DNA from: Isoetes taiwanensis
Taxonomy: Eukaryota; Streptophyta; Lycopodiopsida; Isoetales; Isoetaceae
Direction: 5' to 3'
Assembly: GCA_021234155.1 (NCBI GenBank)
Contig: JAJEKV010000017.1
Location: 2,972,885 to 3,036,884, forward strand
DNA: 64,000 nt
Shown: positions 40,381 to 52,479 of the stretch, piece after piece
How the letters are laid out: each line of letters opens with the position of its first letter
Position numbering within the stretch: position 1 is the stretch's first letter
Position numbers and translations under genes: made by a program
The notes under the pieces: model-generated
What the model saw: the letters and a program-made list of their open reading frames with translations, nothing else
What the model was told of the DNA's origin: nothing
The model's database searches: none

Positions 40381-42950
40381 CGATAATTGATGAAGCATCA
40401 CAAATAATTTGCTCAAGTGTTTGATTAGTCGCTCCACCACGCCCATTGGTATCCGGGTGATGTCCGAAGAGAGCTTAACGTTCCACATGCAAGAGTTGCA
40501 ATAGACGCTTCCAAAAGCTAGCTACAAAACGAGGGTTGCGATCATCGACAATGTTATCTAGTAAGCCATGGAGTCGAACCACCTCTCGAAGCAAGAGAAC
40601 CCCGTTGTTTCACCGGAGACAAGTGCTGCAAGAATGAAATGTGCCATCTTGGAAAACGGTCAACAACAACAAGGATGGCATCATGGCCTGGGAGGAAGGA
40701 AGCTCGAGAATAAAATCCAATCGACATACTCTTCCAAGGACCGACCGAACTGGTAAAGGCTAGAAGGCACCATGTGGGCGGTGCTTGGGAGCTTTTGCAC
40801 GGCAAAGAAATATCACATGAGCCGCAAAAAGTCTCAACAAGGCAGCGGAGACCTGCCACTAATAATCTCGAGCAATAAGTTCCAGAGTCTTGGCAATGCC
40901 AAAATGGCCGGGCGAAGGAGAATCATGGACAGGATCAAGCAGAACTTAAAGTCGTGGGGGCACCATCCCAATATCTACAGAATCCATCATGAAACGTAAG
41001 TCCATCTCGAACCTCAAAATGATCATAGTCCAACCTCATTTGTCCGGAAGATGGTGTCTTTGAGCCAAGTCGCGTGATATTATGTCCTCGCCAATGGATC
41101 GGGAAGGAAGAGATGCTCGAATGCACTCCCACAATGGATGTATCATGAGGCCTTTCGAACAAAGTGATGGCCATGAGTCGAAAACGATCGTGTCCTAGAA
41201 TAACCTCGTGATTGTTGATCAAATGCCGGCTCCCCTCGCCTTAGGTTCAAAATAAGATCTACGAGAAAGAGCATCCGGTTTCCCTTGAAGCGTGCGGGCC
41301 GAAACTTGATGATGAAATCAAAGCGGGATAGCACTGTGGTATGCCACCAGCCCGACGGCGATTAAGAACTCGGCGGACCGGAAATACTCCGATTGGATGA
41401 TGGTCCGTATACACAATCACCTTATGAGGAGAACCCTCAAGAAATCGTCGCCACTCCTGAAAAGAGTCAACAATCGCCAAGAGTTCCTTATCGTAAATAG
41501 GATAGTTGATTTCTGCAGCCTGGAACTTTCGGGAATGATAGGCGATCGGGTGCAGCTCATGATCATCCTCCTCTTGCGACAAGATGTTGCCAAAAGCAAA
41601 ATCTGATGCATCAGCTTCGAGAATATAGGGACGTACAGGATCCGGGTGTGCAAGAACAGGTGCTACTATAAAGGCATGCTTCAGAATGATGAATGCTGAT
41701 TCTGCTTCAATTGTCCACTTAAAAGGAACATCCTTCCTGGTGAGACGTGTCAAAGGCAAGACAATCTCTGAATAGTCGTTGATGAAGCGGCGATAAAAAT
41801 TGGCAAACTCCAAGAAGCACTGTACATCTTTAACTGAGGAAGGTGTTTCCCAATCAAGAACTGTGCTGACCTTCTCTAGATCCATGGTAACACCCTGAGA
41901 CATGATGCGATAGCCCAGAAACTCTACATTGTCCTGCTCAAACTGACACTTCTCCAGCTTGGCATAAAGTCCATGTTCCCGTAGCTTCTGAAGGACCTTC
42001 CTGACATGATCTTCATGCTCCTCCAAAGTCTTCGAATAAATCAGAATATCATCTAGATAGAGATAACAAAAAGATCCAAAAACTCTCGAAAAACATCGTT
42101 AGCCATGTGCTGAAAGACTGCTGGAGCATTGGTAAGGCCGAAAGGCATAACGGTATACTCAAAATGACTATACCAAGTTCGAAAGGCTGTCTTCCACTCA
42201 TCACCTTCCCTGATACGGATAAGATTATAGGCACCTCGAAGATCAATTTTCGTGAAGTATCGTGCACCTTGGAGCCGCTTAAGTAACTCTGGAATCAGAG
42301 GGAGAAGATAGGTAGATTACGCACAATGATCTTATTGAGGCCGCGATAATCGACAACCAGCCGCAAAGAACCATCCTTCCTGGAAACAAAGAAGATGGCA
42401 GCTCCTGCGGGTGATTGGGAATGTCGAATAAACCCAGTTGCAAGCTTCTCCTCGATGTAGGTCCACAAAGTCTCCAATTCTGTTGGCGACAAGCCATAGA
42501 TAGGGCCAAATGGCGGGGTTGTCCCTGGCTGAAGATCAATGGGGCAGTCATAAGAACGATGCTCCGGAAGCTTGCTGGCTTTGACCTTATCAAAAACATC
42601 GCCAAAATCCTTGTACTTATCAGGAAGGACAGGAGCAGACGATTTTGAAGCAGAGCTCGTCGAAGGATGGACTTGGATTGCAAATGCTAATCTGGGATCT
42701 TGCCTACCAGATCTAATAAACTTGTGAAGAGAGATCTTCGAGATACAAAGCTGAGGTCGCGGATCAAGAACAGGAGCGAGAGCAGGAATAGGAGCAGAAG
42801 TAGGAGCAACTGGGACAGGAATTGGAGCAGGAACGGGATCAAGAACTGGAGCAGGGGCAGGGACTGGAGCAAGAACTAGAGCAGGAGCAGAAACCAAAAC
42901 TAGAGCAGGAGCTGGAGCTGGAGCAGGGACCTAAATATTGACTGGCCGTA
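40381..42950 (-). pseudogene. Ty3/gypsy pol, unit A
   Basis: Reading 5' to 3' on the minus strand: a Pro/Ala-rich linker (42690-42900, APVPAPVLDPVPAPIP); [12 protein letters not shown] through [20 protein letters not shown] and [19 protein letters not shown] (42295-42690, RT fingers and palm); TNAPAVFQH, then [18 protein letters not shown] around 42000-42060 (catalytic YxDD, preceded by a frameshift shared with unit B); QDNVEFLGYRIMSQG; RNase [41 protein letters not shown] (41259-42026). The integrase is degraded (40554-41222). In unit A the Gln codon of the conserved integrase HPDTNGQVERTN is destroyed. No LTRs are identified; it is probably a truncated element. Confidence 0.85.
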
Positions 42951-43210
42951 ATAAATATAAAGGCTAAAGTATGCTAAAATTTGACGTAAAAGCTTCTAAG
43001 TTTTGGCTAAACATTCCAAATTTTGGCAGTTATACTTTCTTACGATTAGCTAAAGTCGGACGAAATGGAGGAGGGGCGTGAAATAGACTTGGCTAAAATT
43101 TTATTTTTTTTTAGCCCAAAAAGGGCCATAGTTTAGCCAATTTTTTTTCCAAACAAGGCCAAAATTTCGCCATTTAGCTATGTTTAGCCACTAATTTTTC
43201 CCATGGGCTC
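42927..43210. repeat. MITE-like AT-rich repeat
   Basis: 42930-43045 is nearly identical, inverted, to about 60810-60920. It is also duplicated at about 50058-50330. Repeated words GGCTAAA, TTTAGCC and CCAAATTTTGGC and an end resembling CCAAACAAGGCC (TIR-like to GGCCCCTGTTTG at 60799) suggest a short hAT- or Harbinger-type MITE. Confidence 0.55.
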
Positions 43211-43330
43211 AATTAAGCAGTAAGAATCCAAATTTGCTTTCTTCTTTCCATAGCCTAGGAGATTTTCGCATAATTCTTATATCTTTAATTCATTTCTAAC
43301 ATTTTGGATGCATCATAACTGATAAGAACA

Positions 43331-43576
43331 TAATTTCTATGCATAGGATGAGCTTCAAGTATTTAAATGGTTTTGAATATCTAAAATGGTAAGTTCACAC
43401 ATTGTCTTAGTGTCAAAGATATTTTGGCCGTGTTGCCTTCTTTCCATGTTGCACGTGTGAAGTCATATATATTCCATTTGTTTTTTAGCAAGTAGTGCCA
43501 TCTGTCAACTGGAAAGATTTGTACCACCTTACTATTCTTATGTCATTTCAGAAATTGTGATATTGTCATATACATA
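43331..43576. other. No gene seen
   Basis: AT-rich sequence without recognised structure, at the end of duplication unit A. Confidence 0.4.
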
Positions 43577-43813
43577 TATGAATTGGCAAGACAACAGCAA
43601 TTCCAGCAAGATCTAAGCTTCCAACTTCAGAAAGCAGAGGCTGCAGCACGGGACATGGCAGACCCACATAACCGACAGCCTGCAAGACGACAACTAGGGA
43701 AATCCACCGCTGCATCACCAAGCTGCACCATGCCACCACCACTCAGTGCAGGCCACAGCCCATGCCATGCATACTGCAAGTAGCGCCGACTGTGGCAGCC
43801 AGCACGAACCCTT
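43577..43813 (+). mobile_element. LINE-like fragment, second copy
   Basis: Matches 4809-5040 in the same orientation (for example AATTGGCAAGACAACAGCAA at the left and GTAGCGCCGACTGTGGCAGC at the right). It keeps a short open frame reading MARQQQFQQDLSFQLQKAEA, the end of the ORF1-like coiled coil. Confidence 0.6.
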
Positions 43814-44277
43814 ATTGAAATAGCAGATTTGACAAACATACACTGTGCTACAATTACTTTTTGTGAGGCTTGAGGCTAGGAGCAATATTTATCATTTATA
43901 ATGCCTAACCCCATTAACTGATTTCTTTTCATCCGAGTCAAACAATGATAACATGATATTGGAGTCTAAGAAGATAAAACGATCAGCAACCATGAAACAT
44001 AAAAGGTCTTTCCAGAAGAGGCCAAGCATCAAGCATCAAATCAAACCAAGAAAGGGTATTATGAATTACTTTGGCAAAAGAGTCCACAGAACGAATGGGC
44101 TATCTCCATCAAACCCTATCTCGAAAGGTATTCTTAGATTTTCACTATAAGTTTTTGTTAACTTAATATTTTTGTTTGCATACTTTAGATAACAGGAGGG
44201 TTTTCCTCCTAGAGGCCTTGAATTCTGTATGTGTTATGGTCTCATAGACCTTTTGGGTCTTAGATAGACGTTAATAC

Positions 44278-44329
<52 letters not shown>

Positions 44330-44340
44330 AGACTTCTCTT
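43814..44340 (+). other. Possible LINE-type 3' end with TTTC microsatellite tail
   Basis: 43953-44148 has an open frame of basic character (KHKRSFQKRPSIKHQIKPRK) that I do not recognise. 44190-44275 contains small foldbacks (GGAGGGTTTTCCTCC; AGACCTTTTGGGTCT) and the phrase GTTAATACATC before the simple repeat. This order is reminiscent of plant LINE 3' ends. Tentative. Confidence 0.3.
44279..44330. repeat. (TTTC)n microsatellite
   Basis: About 12-13 uninterrupted TTTC units. Confidence 0.95.
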
Positions 44341-44454
44341 TCATTTTATCCTGCTCTTGTCTCGTAGAATGCTTTAAACTATCATAAGCATTTTTTTCCT
44401 CTCATCATCTTTTTGATCGTCAGTTCTCTTCTGCCCTGCCACATCTATTTCTTC

Positions 44455-45253
44455 TCATCTACTTATTCTTCGCTCCATCAGTCCCAAGGAAATAAGGTAA
44501 TTCGTCTGATGACACTCTAAAACAATCTTACTTATCTTGCATATACCTTCAACAGCCTTTTCCATCTTCTCTCGAGATCTATTCCGTCTCTTAGTTAGAC
44601 CAGCTGCTTTATATATGGAGGCAGATAGGAAGGAAGAAAGAAACAAGGAAGGAAAGGTTGTGCAAGGGTGCTTAGGTGGTGGCACAATGCACAAATACTG
44701 AAAGAATAGGTGCTTACGTGGTGGCACAATGCACAGATACTGAAAGAATAAAGAGTTGAATGGGCAAGATGGGTGCTTACGTGGTAGCACAATGAACATC
44801 TTCATAGATAAGTCTACCACTTTAATAAAAACACAAAGGCATACAATTTGCTTAGTTGACACATTACCTATTCTATCCATTGAAACGTTCTTAAACATCT
44901 AGTGTCATGCGATTATCCAATCACCACAATCGTTATTTCTGATAATCATAGCTCATGAGTGATGTGGTGGCACAATGAACATCTTCATGTCTACCATGTT
45001 AATAAAAGCACAAAAATATACAATTTGCTTAGTTGACACATTACCCATTCTATCCATTGAAACATTCTTAAACATCTGGTGCCATGCGATTAATCATTCG
45101 CAACAATCGTTATTACTGATAATCATCGCTTATTACTAATAACCGCTCCACCAATTGTTAAGGGAGGTCAACCCTCTCGTCTCGATGATCATGGTAGATA
45201 AGCCTGTGGGCATCGAGGGTTAACTTATATGTCATAATCATCTCAAAGGGGAG
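44455..45253 (-). repeat. Inverted copy of the 2.5-3.5 kb repeat
   Basis: Reverse-complement homologue of about 2476-3480, including a shorter minisatellite (44640-44800) and both GATTATCAGTAATAACGATT-type blocks. Its left part (44455-44600) extends beyond the match. It ends abruptly at 45253, where the duplicated CACTA arm starts (GTTAAACGACGTT). Confidence 0.7.
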
Positions 45254-46417
45254 GGTTAAACGACGTTGCTTACGTGGGTCGCCATCGCGTCGCACTGCCG
45301 CCGGCGGTAGCCGCCCGGCCCGGGTCGCTGCGATGTGCGTGACGCCGTTAAACGGCGTCAAACACGCATATCGCCCGCGCCAACAACTTCCGCTTCGCCG
45401 CCACGCCGGGCTGCCCCGCGTGGCAGCCACGCGACGCGGCGTCGTTGAATGGCGACGCCACGTCGCCGCTTTAAGACGGCGCCGTTCGCGTATAGCGATA
45501 GCGGCCCGCGCTAACGTAAAAGCGGCGTCACGGGCGTCGTTATAGCGCCGTTCATCGACTTTTGGCGTCGTTCATCGACGCTCAAACGACGTCACGGGCG
45601 TCGTAATAGACGTAAATAACGGGCAATTTTTGTAGTGGAAACCTATGTACTATGGTGAAGATAGCAAAAGATTGAAATTAGAGCATGGTCGAATGCAATT
45701 CTATGGTTTGAAATAACTATTGGCCTAAGGGTTAATGTAAATGGCTATCTCGGTCAAATGAGATAAGGCCATATATGAACATGGAAATAGAAAACAACTA
45801 GGCCGGAACCGTCGACGAGATTGAGGTGCCGATTCTGTTGGATCGGTGCCGAATAGATAAAATTTAAGGAGAATTATGTACATATGAGAGGACAGGGTGA
45901 TTGATCGGATTCATTGGTGAATGAATGCCCGAGCTGTTCGTGATTAAGTTTACTTGAGTTTGAAGGGGCTTCCCATTGCTACAGTGCATCGTAAAGACTT
46001 AATTGCTACAGTATTTTATATGCTTAACCATTGAAAGGTTTCACATTAGGATTGAACTAATTGTTGTTTAATCAAGTGTGGCTTGTAGATTTGAATTGCT
46101 AGACATTATCCTATCTAAGATTTTCTAACAGATTGCAATCGTAGCCCCGCAAACCCGAGAACCGTGTATGCGTTCATTGAAATGGATGATTGAGATTGCA
46201 TTGTAGCCTGTAAACCTGAGAACGAGGGCATTCATTGAAATGGACGGCTGAGATTGCATCGTAGCCTGTAAACCTGAGAACCAAGGCCTTAAGATGGGAC
46301 AGATGCTATAAGACCCAGTATTTCCAATAGACTCAGCAAATTTAATAACAATGGGACATGCGGACTGGACATGCCATGAACTTGCGAGATAAATATTGGC
46401 TCCTAAAGGGGTTGGAT

Positions 46418-47101
46418 TCAAAAAACGGCGGGTTGAATATGCCGCGTGCATAATACGAGAATCCATTTCATACCTTGATTAACCATCATACCTTGGTGAG
46501 ACCGAGTTTGCAAATCTCCATCTCTCTGTAATTCGTGGTCACTCGTTATGCCGGAGCCATCTTGCTCCTGGAGATACAAGGGTTGAAAATCCCCATTTCC
46601 TTGTAAATACCCATGAAGATTTTGTTGGTTGGGATCAAATTCTACCATATTTTCATTCTGACACTGCTCTGTGTAGCCCATATTACGACCCCTTATAGCC
46701 GTTGTGCTAGAGTCATCCCCTGGTTGGGCTTGCAAATCTCGAGACTGATAAGAACCCTCTTGTTGCTGGAGATACTGCGGTCCCAAATCTTCATTTCCTT
46801 GCATATACCCATCAAGGTTTTGTTGGTTTGGACCAAATTCTACCATACTTTGTTTTGGATCATGTTCTACCATATTTTCGTTCTAACATTGCTCTGCATA
46901 GGTGCAGCTTTGTAATTAGTTGCTTGCCTGATAAGAACAGCCCTCTTGTTGCTGGGGATATTCGGGCCTCAAATTTCCATTTCCTTGCATAAACCGACAA
47001 AAATTCTGTTGGTGTGTGTTAAATTCTACCATATCTTGCTTTTGATACTGCTCTACACAACCCATATGCTGTGCTTTTGTGTGCTCATTACAAGCACACA
47101 A
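46418..47101 (-). pseudogene. Q/N-rich repeat ORF, unit B
   Basis: Almost identical to 39280-39963 and carries the same two TAA codons, so these stops predate the duplication. One residue differs in the third repeat (QEQ for QQQ). Gene unrecognised. Confidence 0.45.
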
Positions 47102-47499
47102 TTCTACTCAGGTTTTAGCTCCAATAGACTTTCTTACCAAACCTCCTCAAGCTTCGCTAAAATTCTCGACATTAGTCAAGGCTCCAGCCCTAACCCTTCA
47201 CATACTTTTCCACATGTTCTTATAACAATTTCAAAGAGAGGTATCTTTTAAAACTATATTCTATGATATTTTCATATAACTTAAACTTGTGTTTTATTTG
47301 AACATTTCTATATGTTTTAAAGCCTAATCTATAATATATTTGGAATCTCACGTACAAAATATGTTGTTCATTCTTAGAAGCACATGCTTCACATTTCGCT
47401 TTTGAGTACTTTCTGCCGTATTTTTCAAATCCATATTTTGTATTTTGTAGTTGTTTTTTTTTTTTTTTTGCCAGACGTGATTTCAGATCCGTATTTGGT

Positions 47500-50050
47500 A
47501 ACTATGCAATCAACCCAATCATCCCGGCCGATAATTGATGAAGCATCACAAATACTGCTCAAGTGTTTGATTAGTGCGCTCCACCTGCCCATTGGTATCC
47601 GGGTGATGTCTGGAAGAGAGCGAACGTTCCACATGCAAGAGTTGCAATAGACGCTTCCAAAAGCTAGCTACAAACTGAGGGTTGCAGTCACTGACAATGT
47701 TATCTAGTAAGCCATGGAGTCGAACCACCTCTCGAAGCAAGAGAACCGGCGCGGGCTTCACCGGAGACGTAGTCTTTGCAAGGAATGAAATGTGCCATCT
47801 TGGAAAAACGGTCAACAACAACAAGGATGGCATCATGGCCCTGGGAGGAAGGAAGCTCGAGAATAAAATCCACCGACATACTCTTCCAAGGACCACTGGA
47901 ACTGGTAAAGGCTGAAGCAGACCATGTGGGCGGTGCTTGGGAGCTTTTGCACGACAGCAAATATCACATGAGCGTACAAAAGTCTCAACAGTGCAGCGGA
48001 GACCTGGCCACTAATAATCTCGAGCAATAAGTTCCAGAGTCTTGGCAATGCCAAAATGGCCACGAGAGGAGAATCATGACAGACTGCAGAACTTAAAGTC
48101 GGGGGCACCATCCTAATATCTGAGGAATCCATCATGAAACAGAAGTCCATCTCGAACCTCAAAATGATCATAGTCCAACCTCATTTGTCGGGAAGATGGT
48201 GCTGAGCCAAGCTGTGATATTATGTCCTGCGCCAATGGATCAGAAGGAAGAGATGCTCGAATGCACTCCCCACAATGGATGTATCATGAGGCCTTTCAAC
48301 AAAGTGATGGCCATGAGTCAAAACCATCAGGTCCTAGAATAACCTGTGATTGTTGATCAAATCTTTGGCTCCCCGCCTTAGGTTCGAAATAAGATCTACG
48401 AAAAAGAGCATCCGGTTTCCCTTGAAGCGCGTGCGGACCGAAACTTGATGATGAAATCAAAGCGGGATAGCACTTTTGTGTATGCCACCGAGCCCGGCGG
48501 CGATTAAGAACTTCGAAAGACATGGAAATACTCCAGATTGCGATGGTCCGTATACACAGTCACCTTATGAGGAGAACCCTCAAGAAATCGTCGCCACTCC
48601 TGAAAAGAGTCAACAATCGCCAAGAGTTCCTTATCGTAAATAGGATAGTTGATTTCTGCGGCCTGGAACTTTCGGGAATGATAGGCGATCGGGTGCAGCT
48701 CATGATCATCCTCCTCTTGCGACAAGATGTTGCCAAAAAGCAAAATCTGATGCATCGCCTTCGAATATAGGGACGTCAGGATCCGTGTGCAAGAACAGGT
48801 GCTACTATAAAGGCATGCTTCAGAATGATGAATGCTGATTCTGCTTCAATTGTCCACTTAAAAGGAACATCCTTCCTGGTGAGACGTGTCAAAGGCAAGA
48901 CAATCTCTGAATAGTCGTTGATGAAGCGGCGATAAAAATTGGCAAACTCCAAGAAGCACTGTACATCTTTAATTGAGGAAGGTGTTTCCCAATCAAGAAC
49001 TGTGCTGACCTTCTCTAGATCCATGGTAACACCCTGAGACATGATGCGATAGCCCAGAAACTCTACATTGTCCTGCTCAAACTGACACTTCTCCAGCTTG
49101 GCATAAAGTCCATGTTCCCGTAGCTTTTGAAGGACCTTCCTGACATGATCTTCATGCTCCTCCAAAGTCTTCGAATAAATCAGAATATCATCTAGATAGA
49201 GATAACAAAAAGATCCAAAAACTCTCGAAAAACATCGTTAGCCATGTGCTGAAAGACTGCTGGAGCATTGGTAAGGCCGAAAGGCGGTATACTCAAAATG
49301 ACTATACCAAGTTCGAAAGGCTGTCTTCCACTCATCACCTTCCCTGATACGGATAAGATTATAGGCACCTCGAAGATCAATTTTCGTGAAGTATCGTGCA
49401 CCTTGGAGCCGCTTAAGTAACTCTGGAATCAGAGGGAGAAGATAGGTAGATTACGCACAATGATCTTATTGAGGCTGCGATAATCGACAACCAGCCGCAA
49501 AGAACCATCCTTCCTGGAAACAAAGAAGATGGCAGCTCCTGCGGGTGATTGGGAATGTCGAATAAACCCAGTTGCAAGCTTCTCCTCGATGTAGGTCCAC
49601 AAAGTCTCCAATTCTGTTGGCGACAAGCCATAGATAGGGCCAAATGGCGGGGTTGTCCCTGGCTGAAGATCAATGGGGCAGTCATAAGAACGATGCTCCG
49701 GAAGCTTGCTGGCTTTGACCTTATCAAAAACATCGCCAAAATCCTTGTACTTATCAGAAAGGACAGGAGCAGACGATTTTGAAGTAGAGCTCGTCGAAGA
49801 TGGACTTGGATTGCAAATGCTAACTGGGATCTTGCCTACCGACTATCTAATAAACTTGTGAAGAGAGATCTTCGAGATACAAAGCCGAGGTCATGGATCA
49901 AGAACAGGAGCTAGAGCAGAATAGGAGCAGAAGTAGGAGCAACCGGGACCGAATTGGAGCGGAACCGGAGCAGGGGCGTGGACCGAGCAAGAACTAGAGC
50001 GAGAGCGTAAACTAAAAGTAGAGTGAGCTGGAGCAGGAGTCGGAGCGAGG
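47500..50050 (-). pseudogene. Ty3/gypsy pol, unit B
   Basis: Same arrangement as unit A. The integrase end is better preserved: [18 protein letters not shown] (47700-47960) and NIVSDCNPQFVASFWKRLL, then HHPDTNGQVERTNQTLEQYL (47546-47896), giving the second Asp and the Glu of the DDE triad. RT and RNase H (48504-49401) keep [20 protein letters not shown] and NVEFLGYRIMSQGVTMD. Here [18 protein letters not shown] is in one frame (49192-49401). The Pro/Ala-rich linker (about 49830-50050) is heavily altered at CAG/GAG sites. Confidence 0.85.
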
Positions 50051-50436
50051 ACCTAAATATTGACCGGGTCAGAATAAATATAAAGGCTAAAGTATGCTAA
50101 AATTTGACGTAAAAGCTTCAAGTTTTGGCTAAACATTCCAAATTTTGGCGCTTATACTTTTCTACGATTAGCTAAAGTCGGACAAAATGGAGGAGGGGCG
50201 TGAAATAGACTTGGCTAAAATTTTATTTTTTTTTAGCCCAAAAAGGGCCATAGTTTAGCCAATTTTTTTTCCAAACAAGGCCAAAATTTCGCCATTTAGC
50301 TATGTTTAGCCACTAATTTTTCCCATGGGCTCAATTAAGCAGTAAGAATCCAAATTTGCTTTCTTCTTTCCATAGCCTAGAGATTTTAAGCATAATTCTT
50401 ATATCTTCAATTCATTTCTAACATTTTGGATGCATC

Positions 50437-51235
50437 ATAATTGAAATTAGAGCATGGTCGAATGCAATTCTATGGTTTGAAATAACCATTGGCCTAAGGG
50501 TTAATGTAAATGGCTATCTCGGTCAAATGAGATAAGGCCATATATGAACATGGAAATAGAAAACAACTAGGCGAGAACCACCGACGATTGAGGTGCCGAT
50601 TCTGTTGGATCGGTGCCGAATAGATAAAATTTAAGGAGAATTATGTACATATGAGAGGACAGGGTGATTGATCGGATTCATTGGTGAATGAATGCCCGAG
50701 CTGTTCGTGATTAAGTTTACTTGAGTTTGAAGGGGCTTCCCATTGCTACAGTGCATCGTAAAGACTTAATTGCTACAGTATTTTATATGCTTAACCATTG
50801 AAAGGTTTCACATTAGGATTGAACTAATTGTTGTTTAATCAAGTGTGGCTTGTAGATTTGAATTGCTAGACATTATCCTATCTAAGATTTTCTAACAGAT
50901 TGCACCGTAGCCTGCAAACCTGAGAACCAGGGCGTTCATTGAAATGGATGATTGAGATTGCATTGTAGCCTGTAAACCTGAGAACGAGGGCATTCATTGA
51001 AATGGGCGGTTGAGATTGCATCGTAGCCTGTAAACCTGAGAACCAAGGCCTTAAGATGGGACAGATGCTATAAGACCCGGTATTTCCAATAGACTCAGCA
51101 AATTTAATAACAATGGGACATGCGGACTGGACATGCCATGAACTTGCGAGCGAAATATTGGCTCCCGAAAGGGGGTTGGATTCAAAAAAAAAAAAAAAAC
51201 GGCGGGTTGAATATGCCGTGCATAATACGAGAATC
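50437..51235. repeat. Partial third copy of the large duplication
   Basis: Matches 38537-39330 (start GAAATTAGAGCATGGTCGAA) including the 58-bp minisatellite. It begins directly inside the end of the MITE-like sequence (CATCATAATTGAAATTAG), so the junction is an illegitimate fusion. The A-run at 51186-51199 is longer than in the other copies. Confidence 0.8.
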
Positions 51236-51312
51236 CATTTTATTATAGTAATCTTGTGTGGCAGATGGTTACCTCATTTGGTTTTCAACTTCCTTGTGCG
51301 AGTTCGAGCCCA

Positions 51313-51690
51313 TCTTTTAACACCCACATGGAATCCAAGTCCAAATGGGGAGCCCATCTCCGCCAATAAATGCACTGGCATATAACTTGACAATGCCGAA
51401 ATTATTGGCACCCACATATACCCACCGGAATCCAAGTCCAAATGGGGGAGCCCATCCGCCAATAAATGCACCCGACATATAACTTGACAATGCCGAAATT
51501 ATTGGCACCCCGACATATACCCACCGAAATCCAAGTCCAAATGGGGAGCCAATAAATGCACCCGACATATAACTTGACAATGCGTAGAAAGTAAGGCACC
51601 AATAAGGCACCAATCCAAGTCGAAATGGGGAGCCAATAAATGCACCCCGACATATAACTTGACAATGCCGTAGTAAGGCGCTTGATTCCT
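51313..51690. repeat. Minisatellite, about 95-bp units
   Basis: About four units, each with AATCCAAGTCCAAATGGGGA, CCAATAAATGCAC and ACATATAACTTGACAATGCC. The later units are shortened. Open frames on the minus strand through it are repeat artefacts. Confidence 0.85.
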
Positions 51691-52069
51691 TGTAGCGTTA
51701 GAAACTCCTAAAGCGAGGCAAATATGCCGCTTTTAATTGCCAATTCACGGCCCATTGCCAATTCACCGCCCACCGGCAAAGTGGCGGAAGACCCGCAAAA
51801 AATAGTGATTTCGAGGAATATTGCCGACACCAATAATGCAAACCCAAGACTTACGCCTCTTACGTTTCGTTAGATGTCGCCCTACTCCTACCGTAGCAAC
51901 AAATTTGTTGTGTTTGTAATAAAATTGAATCGCCATCGTAAATCCCATGCTGCAAAAATTAATGCTACGCAAAAGGAGGGAAACAAAAGCTCCTTTTTCC
52001 TCTCCAAATGGCGGTCTGGCCATCGTTGATAAGGATCTCTCGAATGGCCAGTCTACGTTATCGAGTATC
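51691..52069. other. No gene seen
   Basis: The phrase GCCAATTCAC(G/C)GCCCA is tandemly repeated at 51738-51773. A minus-strand open frame at 51763-52023 is unrecognised. This is flank of the gypsy element starting at 52070. Confidence 0.4.
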
Positions 52070-52293
52070 TAAAACACACACTTGACGTGGCACGCTATCT
52101 CACCACCCAACCACGAGCCCTCGGCTATGACACACAACCGCCCCGAGCTCTCCCCGAAGCTACTATATAGCATGCACGCCTTTGGTCCATCTTTGGACCA
52201 AAGCCCTCTTTGGACCATAAGCCCCTTTTTGGACTAAAGGCCCTCTTTTGGCCTAAAAGCCATCTTTGGACTCCACGCCCTTAGCATATAACA
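52070..52293 (-). repeat. 3' LTR of the short-LTR gypsy element
   Basis: On the minus strand it starts TGTTATATGCTAAGG after the purine tract AAGAGGGGGAA (52294-52304) and ends CAAGTGTGTGTTTTAG. It contains a chain of CCTCTTTGGAC/CTAAAAGG-type short repeats (52190-52265) and CTATATAGC (TATA-like, near 52163). It matches 56903-57099. Confidence 0.85.
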
Positions 52294-52479
52294 TTCCCCC
52301 TCTTGACATTGCAGCCAGCCCTTCCTCGCAAAAGGGTATCTAAATACCTTTAGCCATCCGAGCATAATCCTTCCTTGGCCCTCGCTTAGGCTTCCTAGTA
52401 GAAGCCCTCGGGCTTGACTTCCTCTTGTCCCTCGGCTTCCTTTGCTTTCCGATCTTTATATTCTCTAAGAATATCCTGA

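Larger units (their letters stand above)
38501..43330. repeat. Large duplication, unit A
   Basis: Together with the CACTA arm at 38100-38500 this is repeated at 45254-50440, an offset of about 7.13 kb. Contents in order: a non-coding block (38501-38990), a 58-bp minisatellite, a Q-rich ORF on the minus strand, a spacer, a degenerate gypsy pol on the minus strand, then a MITE-like sequence. The first 0.8 kb occurs a third time at 50437-51235. Confidence 0.85.
45254..50440. repeat. Large duplication, unit B
   Basis: Second copy of 38100-43330: CACTA right arm (45254-45638), non-coding block, minisatellite, Q-rich ORF, gypsy pol and MITE-like sequence. Divergence from unit A is patchy and centred on CTG/CAG and G+C-rich sites. 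Sometimes A and sometimes B holds the intact form. Confidence 0.85.

Noticed and set aside
51274-51665. Three overlapping minus-strand frames rich in YVGCIYWLPIWTW-like peptides
   Set aside because: Translation of the 95-bp minisatellite in all three frames.
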